A DNA stretch of 10,672 nt, from NCBI GenBank assembly GCA_023250775.1, contig JAHFAA010000101.1:1-10672 (forward strand), read 5' to 3'. Positions 7,029 through 10,672 of this stretch are shown here, in pieces. The stretch is from Bdellovibrionales bacterium. Its GTDB lineage: Bacteria > Bdellovibrionota > Bacteriovoracia > Bacteriovoracales > Bacteriovoracaceae. A program made the translations under genes and the position numbers. Numbering within the stretch: the first letter of the stretch is position 1; every line of letters begins with the position of its first letter. Under the pieces are notes generated by a model, which was given only the letters and a program-made list of their open reading frames with translations, searched no databases and was not told the origin of the DNA.

Positions 7029-7684
7029 GCTTCACTCTCTTTAACCGTTGCTCCGATGGCATTCAGCATTCCGATTAGAAAATAGTCATTTTCTATAATT
7101 TCATATTTTGCAATTTCAAAGATATGAGTATCAGGAGTGAAATCATTGATCAGATTTCCAAGTTCCGTTTCTGAATTCAAACCGCAAATGGTTCTGAATT
7201 CTTCCAAATTATTTTTTGCTCTATAGGACAGAAGCCCCTTGAAATACTGCACGTGCAAGTTAAAGGAGGGTGGATGCTTAACAATACCAGGTCTATAACA
7301 CAGGAAATCAATGAATTCTTGATCCTGATATAATTCGCCAATGGATTTTCCCGCCACAACTTTAAAGGGACCAGGACCGCAATGATCCAAATATTTTTTG
7401 TAAATTTCTTCTTCCGGTTCAATGACTAAAATGTCCGCCTGAATTCCTTCGGCCTGGAGTTTTTTCAAAAGGGCCGAAACATGAAACCCAAAACCAAGAC
7501 CAAACACCAGAAACGCTTTTTTATTACGTAATGTTTCGAAACCGACCTCAATTAAATTTTCGGCCTCCTTAACTGGATCATAAAGTGAGTGAAGCTGAAC
7601 TCCGCGAATAATGGGAACTGGTAGATTGGTTTTTGAGTATTTGATTTGAAGAGTACTATTTTCGTTTTGAGGGTATGGATACAT
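7025..7684 (-). CDS. stand-alone Maf (motility-associated factor)-like N-terminal domain protein
   Basis: The protein has 219 residues from the ATG at 7684. It resembles the N-terminal part of Maf proteins, which glycosylate flagellin with nonulosonic acids. It shows 'LYDPVKEAENLIEVG' (residues about 34-48), then a Rossmann-type glycine turn 'FLVFGLGFGFHVSALLKKL' (about 58-76) and an acidic strand end 'ILVIEPEEEIYKKY'. The later 'SFNLHVQYFKGLLSYR' fits the end of that domain. Full Maf proteins are usually 550-700 aa and continue into the MptE-like (DUF115) catalytic domain, which is absent here because a stop overlaps the GT9 gene by ATGA. The start is ATG at 7684, with GGAAGG 7 nt upstream. 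A GTG at 7726 would extend it by 14 residues but has no Shine-Dalgarno and sits where the internal promoter would begin its transcript. Methyltransferase-like folds are an alternative. Confidence 0.65.
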   Translation of the reverse strand: MYPYPQNENSTLQIKYSKTNLPVPIIRGVQLHSLYDPVKEAENLIEVGFETLRNKKAFLVFGLGFGFHVSALLKKLQAEGIQADILVIEPEEEIYKKYLDHCGPGPFKVVAGKSIGELYQDQEFIDFLCYRPGIVKHPPSFNLHVQYFKGLLSYRAKNNLEEFRTICGLNSETELGNLINDFTPDTHIFEIAKYEIIENDYFLIGMLNAIGATVKESEA

Positions 7685-7691
7685 GAGAAAA

Positions 7692-7697
7692 CCTTCC
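7692..7697 (-). promoter_or_regulatory. Shine-Dalgarno that decides the ATG start of the Maf-like gene
   Basis: GGAAGG on the minus strand is 7 nt before ATG at 7684. No comparable site precedes the upstream GTG at 7726, so the shorter, 219-residue product is favoured. Confidence 0.75.
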
Positions 7698-7732
7698 GTG
7701 GCGATGAGTGGCCAATCATTGACCACTGTTAA

Positions 7733-7760
7733 ATTCTACTAGAGAAACTGCCACAGTCAA
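7733..7760 (-). promoter_or_regulatory. candidate sigma70 promoter for the glycosylation block
   Basis: On the minus strand, TTGACT (7755-7760, five of six to TTGACA) is followed after 16 bp by TAGAAT (7733-7738, five of six to TATAAT). It sits in the only longer gap of the run, between the fliT-like stop and the Maf-like start. Transcription would begin near 7726, giving a leader of about 40 nt before the ATG at 7684. It would let the glycosyltransferase and downstream genes be expressed apart from fliDST. No terminator is visible between fliT and this site, so read-through would add to it. Confidence 0.55.
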
Positions 7761-7785
7761 ATTCAGACGGAAGACGAGCAACAGA

Positions 7786-8109
7786 TTATCGATCCCCAAT
7801 ATAGCTTTTGATTGCATCATGGTTTTTATGATGTACTTTCAGCTCGTTGCAAAGTTGCTGGCGCTGTTCGAGGAGATACTGATCAATCTTGTCATGTAAT
7901 GAAAAAAGTACATGATAATGACGGCGAAAAAGCTCCATACTTTCTTGATCTATACTGGCGCGTTTTGAGACAAGATTTACCAGACGAATAAAGTTATCAA
8001 CTTCGCGAAGCGTGTTATCTAAATCGGCGTTAACACGCTCTGCCGAAATAATTTTCTCAGCTATTCCAATGGCCTTATGAATCAGAGCTTCTAAGTCTAG
8101 TGACATCAT
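7786..8109 (-). CDS. fliT: FliT-like small helical flagellar chaperone
   Basis: This 107-residue, all-helical protein has no glycine-rich or membrane segment. It sits directly after fliS, where FliT, the FliD export chaperone, is found in many bacteria. FliT sequences diverge strongly, so the call rests on position (fliD-fliS-fliT order), length (family about 100-120 aa) and helical content, including 'DNTLREVDNFIRLVNLV' and 'LFSLHDKIDQYLLEQRQQL'. The latter resembles the hydrophobic-heptad C-terminal half that binds FliD. Its ATG at 8109 overlaps the fliS stop; a second ATG directly follows at 8106, and there is no separate Shine-Dalgarno, so translation is coupled to fliS. If the symbol is wrong, it is still most likely a flagellar export chaperone or a flagellar-operon protein of unknown role. 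Confidence 0.55.
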   Translation of the reverse strand: MMSLDLEALIHKAIGIAEKIISAERVNADLDNTLREVDNFIRLVNLVSKRASIDQESMELFRRHYHVLFSLHDKIDQYLLEQRQQLCNELKVHHKNHDAIKSYIGDR

Positions 8110-8522
8110 TTATTCGTTTCTGTGGGCGGAACTTTTGTTGGAGGAGTGGCAACTTTCATTGATTTAATCGCCTCAACCCAGCCGTCATAGAGTGTATTTA
8201 AGACGCTCAAACAGCCCATCATTGGTTCTTTATCGATTTTAATATTGGCCTGTGTGCTGGCATACAAAAGATAGTCATAAAGAGAGGCGAGCTCTTGCGC
8301 CACCTTTCCGCCAACTTCAAAATCAAGACTGTTGTTCAATTCGATAACAATGTCTTGAAGCTTGCCAATGTATTCTCCCTTCTTAGAGAGATTCTTTTGC
8401 TCAATGGCCTCAATCGCCTTTTTGCAATTTTTGATTGCCGCCTGATACAGCATCAACAAAACTTGCTCCTTGCTTGCCGTGTGCACACTGGTTTTTTTGT
8501 AAGCATTAAATCCGTATGACAT
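8106..8522 (-). CDS. fliS: flagellin export chaperone FliS
   Basis: This 138-residue protein matches FliS along its length. FliS binds newly made flagellin in the cytoplasm, keeps it unpolymerised and delivers it to the export gate. Characteristic stretches are 'YKKTSVHTASKEQVLLMLYQ' (residues 8-27), 'KGEYIGKLQDIVIELNNSLD' (48-67), 'GGKVAQELASLYDYLLYAST' (71-90) and 'LNTLYDGWVEAIKS' (108-121), in the usual four-helix order. A short proline/threonine-rich tail (126-138) extends past the normal end. The ATG at 8522 follows a perfect AGGAGG (8528-8533) with a 5-nt spacer, 17 bp after the fliD stop. The stop is shared with the start of the fliT-like gene. Confidence 0.96.
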   Translation of the reverse strand: MSYGFNAYKKTSVHTASKEQVLLMLYQAAIKNCKKAIEAIEQKNLSKKGEYIGKLQDIVIELNNSLDFEVGGKVAQELASLYDYLLYASTQANIKIDKEPMMGCLSVLNTLYDGWVEAIKSMKVATPPTKVPPTETNK

Positions 8523-8527
8523 TTTCG

Positions 8528-8533
8528 CCTCCT
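8528..8533 (-). promoter_or_regulatory. strong Shine-Dalgarno of fliS
   Basis: AGGAGG with a 5-nt spacer (CGAAA) lies in the 17-bp fliD-fliS gap. It is the strongest ribosome-binding site in the window, which suits a chaperone needed in large amounts. Confidence 0.8.
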
Positions 8534-8539
8534 AACGTG

Positions 8540-9934
8540 TTATCCAAGCTGTGTTACATTACCACCACCAGCAGCGCCCATGGCGGCCAAACCAGCTCCT
8601 TGGTTTTTAATTTTGGAAATCGTTGACTCAAGTCGAGAAAATTTATCTTTTAAATTTTTTTCCTTTTGATCAAGGAATCGATTTTTTTGCGCAATTTGAC
8701 GGTCAATTTGATCAATATTTCCCTTGAATGTGTTATTCCGAGATTGAAGAAGTCCATCTGGTGTGCGCAGGGATGAATCGATTACTTTTTGAACATTATC
8801 GATAAGCCCCGACGATTTAGTCTTAGTAACAGGATCAAAGCGTCCGACCAGAATTTCTGTGACCAGGCCATAATCTTTAGCAAGAAAATTTTCAAATCTT
8901 TTATTATCTATTTGTAAAAGGCCTGATCGCTGGAAAGAAACTCCAAGATCTCCCGCTCGCCGATATCCTTGGGAAGTGATGATATCTTCAAAGATCATAC
9001 CTCTCAATCGACTTTCCAACGATTGCAAAACGCTATCGCCCCCAAGAGTTCTCGAGGTATCACTGGATTGATCAAGGGCGTTTTGCTGTTTTATAAAACT
9101 TAAAACTCCATTTATGCTCTCGATAAAGTTACTTATTTTTAAAGAAACCGCTTGAATATCTTCAGAAATATTGATGCCAAATTCTTCCCCAGGTTTGGCC
9201 TTCTTAAGATCGATGACGGCACCGGGAATAAGATCGTCAATTTTGTTGGTGGGATATTCGATATCAAAGCCGTTAAATTTTATTTTGGCATTGGATGCAG
9301 GTCTTTCGTGCTCCAGATAAAAATCGTAATCACCGTCAATAAAATAGAAATAGGGGAACTTGGCCTTGTTGCCATCGCCTGTTCCACTCACGCTCAAGGC
9401 GAGACGAAAAGGTTTGTCTGAACCAGAACCGTCGTTGATGACTGTCGCGGTAAGCCCGCTTGATTCATCTGCATTGATAACTTTTGCGATACCATCAAGG
9501 GTTGCATTCTCAGTATCAATATAGACTTCACGACTCTCGCCATTTGGTTTTTCATACTGGATGTAGCCAACACCTACGTAGGTTTCATTTCTATCAGGGA
9601 AGCCTGAGCTGAGTTCGGTAGATTTTTGCGCCAGCTCCATTACCTCAATCTGGTTCGTACCGGGCTTGGCGATGTTTTTATCTATTTCGAGTCCAATATA
9701 ATTATTATTGGTCTCTACTTTGAGTTCTCGCAGATTTTTGGCACCCTGGGTTTTTACAACTTCATCTCGTACTTTAGTAACAAGCCCGATGAGGTCGCCC
9801 AAGACCTTTTTCTTGTCGGCGATCTTTCCTTTGCGCGCTTCCATTTTATTAATAGGGATTCGTTCCGCTTCCATGAGCTGATTAACAATGTCTTTAGGAA
9901 GACCCGTGTTAATGGAACCAAATGAAATCGCCAA
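8540..9934 (-). CDS. fliD: flagellar filament cap protein FliD (HAP2)
   Basis: This 464-residue protein is of usual FliD length. FliD forms the cap at the filament tip and folds flagellin into the growing filament after export. The FliD N-terminal domain is visible in 'NTGLPKDIVNQLMEAERIPI' (residues 9-28), followed by a long helical arm and 'NQIEVMELAQKSTELSS' (94-110). A flagellin-hook-like segment 'GLTATVINDGSGSDKPFRLA' lies at 160-179. The C-terminal domain follows from about 230 to 445, with 'IPGAVIDLKKAKPGEEF' (236-252), 'RAGDLGVSFQRSGLLQID' (326-343) and a final coiled coil 'IDRQIAQKNRFLDQKEKNLK' (410-429). A Gly/Ala-rich tail ends the protein. The start is TTG at 9934: a stop codon lies upstream in frame, and AAGGAAG (9944-9950) is 9 nt before it. 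It heads the fliD-fliS-fliT run. Confidence 0.96.
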   Translation of the reverse strand: MAISFGSINTGLPKDIVNQLMEAERIPINKMEARKGKIADKKKVLGDLIGLVTKVRDEVVKTQGAKNLRELKVETNNNYIGLEIDKNIAKPGTNQIEVMELAQKSTELSSGFPDRNETYVGVGYIQYEKPNGESREVYIDTENATLDGIAKVINADESSGLTATVINDGSGSDKPFRLALSVSGTGDGNKAKFPYFYFIDGDYDFYLEHERPASNAKIKFNGFDIEYPTNKIDDLIPGAVIDLKKAKPGEEFGINISEDIQAVSLKISNFIESINGVLSFIKQQNALDQSSDTSRTLGGDSVLQSLESRLRGMIFEDIITSQGYRRAGDLGVSFQRSGLLQIDNKRFENFLAKDYGLVTEILVGRFDPVTKTKSSGLIDNVQKVIDSSLRTPDGLLQSRNNTFKGNIDQIDRQIAQKNRFLDQKEKNLKDKFSRLESTISKIKNQGAGLAAMGAAGGGNVTQLG

Positions 9935-9943
9935 AGGTGCGAA

Positions 9944-9950
9944 CTTCCTT
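9944..9950 (-). promoter_or_regulatory. Shine-Dalgarno of the TTG-initiated fliD
   Basis: AAGGAAG lies 9 nt before TTG at 9934. It is flanked by a short GAAC/GTTC inverted pair (minus strand), so the site could lie in the loop of a weak 4-bp hairpin. A TTG start and a long spacer suggest modest translation of the cap protein, which is needed in few copies. Confidence 0.65.
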
Positions 9951-10117
9951 GTTCAATCTATAAGGGACCCATCCTGTGATCCCGTTAGTTCTAAAGTAGC
10001 ACAAAGCGGTATTTTATTCTTTTCTAGGCAAAAAGAACTTCTCTATGGATGACGATTAAATTTATAAAAAAGATGAAAAAAAAGGGCGCAATCGACAATA
10101 AATGCTTTAAAATAAAG

Positions 10118-10144
10118 GGGCCGGTCAAGATACTTGACCGGCCC
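10118..10144 (-). terminator. perfect 12-bp hairpin, possible minus-strand terminator in a divergent region
   Basis: Left arm GGGCCGGTCAAG (10118-10129), loop ATA, right arm CTTGACCGGCCC (10133-10144), with no mismatches. On the minus strand it is followed by CTTTATTTTAAAG, which is T-rich, as for a rho-independent terminator. On the plus strand the following bases (GCAAGATTAGG) are not T-rich. It lies upstream of both divergent genes, so no annotated gene would be terminated. It may block antisense transcripts, end a small RNA, or be an operator or other structure. Confidence 0.6.
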
Positions 10145-10195
10145 GCAAGATTAGGTTTGCACAGTTTGGTTTGGTATTAATATTGTCGGGTATTC

Positions 10196-10672
10196 ATGGA
10201 AGAAACTTTAGGAAATAAATCGGGTATTTTGTACTTAAAGTCAAAATTCTTTTTATATCGAATAGTTACGTACTTTTCTTTCCTTCTTTTTCCTATCTGG
10301 ATACAAAAAACCACTGATCTAAATAAAATATATCTAATGCCCCTGATGCTCCTTTATATCGCTTTTATGGCCGCCCAATGGTTTCTCTTGGGAAAAGAGA
10401 TTGATCATCGTTTGAAAATCTACTTCAGGGTGAATTCTTCAATCGACAGGATCATCTATCGCCTAATCCTAGGTATGTCGTTTGCAATTTTCTACTTTAA
10501 TGTTCTGGCATTGCTGCCCTACAAATGGAGCTACAACTCTTTTTGGTTTACCTGGGCTGCCTTGGGTCTTTTTTATTCCTGGCCGAGCCGAGGAAAAATC
10601 ATCCAAGAGTCTGTCTCGTCAAATTTCTCGGAATACAAACATCTGGACTCGTTTGAGAAGACTGTTCTTTTT
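10196..10672 (+). CDS. membrane protein of unknown function, N-terminal fragment (runs off right edge)
   Basis: The frame is open from ATG at 10196 to the window end, giving 159 residues with no stop. An in-frame stop at 10178 makes this the first usable start; the Shine-Dalgarno is weak. I do not recognise the protein. It shows about four hydrophobic segments: residues 18-36 ('FFLYRIVTYFSFLLFPIWI'), 45-65 ('IYLMPLMLLYIAFMAAQWFL'), 90-109 ('LILGMSFAIFYFNVLALLPY') and a weaker one at 116-128. Basic residues cluster between segments. It then continues with a soluble-looking stretch 'SRGKIIQESVSSNFSEYKHL'. There is no cleavable signal. The gene is transcribed away from fliD. The C-terminal part, needed to classify it, is outside the window. 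Codon use and base composition look like those of the neighbours. Confidence 0.75.
   Translation, partial: MEETLGNKSGILYLKSKFFLYRIVTYFSFLLFPIWIQKTTDLNKIYLMPLMLLYIAFMAAQWFLLGKEIDHRLKIYFRVNSSIDRIIYRLILGMSFAIFYFNVLALLPYKWSYNSFWFTWAALGLFYSWPSRGKIIQESVSSNFSEYKHLDSFEKTVLF

Larger units (their letters stand above)
9935..10195. other. divergent intergenic region between fliD and the membrane-protein gene
   Basis: These 261 bp contain no credible gene. It is very A/T-rich between about 10050 and 10117, with a -10-like TATAAA on the minus strand at 10061-10066, but I find no well-spaced -35 partner and no convincing sigma28 or sigma54 site on either strand. The fliD leader holds a 6-bp inverted repeat with one G-U pair (GGGATC at 9978-9983 and GGTCCC at 9964-9969, minus strand). 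A strong hairpin is listed separately. The fliD promoter and the divergent promoter must lie here, but I cannot place them. Confidence 0.6.

Noticed and set aside
7727..7785. Terminator between the fliT-like gene and the Maf-like gene
   Set aside because: No stem of more than a few base pairs followed by a T-run was found on the minus strand; only the promoter boxes stand out.
9626..9925. 99-codon plus-strand frame opposite fliD
   Set aside because: Antisense to conserved fliD sequence, no Shine-Dalgarno or family signature; a shadow frame.
9941..9954. GAAC-N6-GTTC palindrome as an SOS (LexA) box before fliD
   Set aside because: The known GAAC...GTTC box has a 4-nt centre, here it is 6, and it overlaps the fliD ribosome-binding site; chance is more likely.
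9964..9983. 6-bp inverted repeat in the fliD leader as a regulatory RNA or riboswitch
   Set aside because: Too short, needs a G-U pair, and no known riboswitch core is visible around it.
10055..10097. Sigma70 or sigma28 promoter for fliD near TATAAA (10061-10066)
   Set aside because: The nearest TTG-containing box leaves a 19-bp spacer with only three matches, and no GCCGATAA-like element with a correctly spaced TAAA is present.
1..10672. CRISPR array, insertion sequence, tRNA or phage genes
   Set aside because: No spaced direct repeats, transposase-like protein, cloverleaf or integrase-like gene was seen; gene order and composition look uniform.

Overview
The window is a compact bacterial chromosome segment, AT-rich by eye. 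Twelve genes lie on the minus strand and are packed end to end from about 9934 down to the left edge. One divergent partial gene lies on the plus strand at the right edge. There are no RNA genes, mobile elements or CRISPR arrays. The flagellar and two-component genes, the NAD kinase-RecN pair and the divergence of the proteins suggest a motile Gram-negative bacterium, possibly of the Bdellovibrionota (Bacteriovorax-like). That placement is an inference from general impression, not from a marker gene.

Reading in the direction of minus-strand transcription (right to left):
(1) A 261-bp divergent intergenic region (9935-10195) holds a perfect 12-bp hairpin.
(2) A flagellar filament-assembly block follows: fliD (cap), fliS (flagellin chaperone) and a fliT-like small helical chaperone. 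fliS and the fliT-like gene overlap.
(3) A 101-bp gap carries a good sigma70-type promoter (TTGACT, 16 bp, TAGAAT).
(4) A probable flagellar glycosylation block follows: a stand-alone protein resembling the N-terminal domain of Maf motility-associated factors, a GT9-family glycosyltransferase, a 47-codon ORF, a second GT9-family glycosyltransferase and an unrecognised helical protein. Every junction here is an overlap or a 1-bp gap.
(5) A two-component pair follows: a soluble histidine kinase with an unfamiliar N-terminal half and a single-domain CheY-like receiver.
(6) Housekeeping genes come last: nadK (NAD kinase) and the start of recN, in the common nadK-recN order.

How the genes may work together: FliD caps the growing filament, and FliS and FliT-like proteins escort flagellin and FliD to the export gate. 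The Maf-like and GT9 proteins probably attach sugars to flagellin or another filament protein. The HK/RR pair could tune motility, but nothing in the sequence links it directly to the flagellum. The new elements most worth a look are the truncated Maf-like protein paired with two GT9 enzymes that carry long helical C-terminal extensions, the 47-codon ORF wedged between those enzymes, the promoter that separates this module from fliDST, and the hairpin upstream of fliD.
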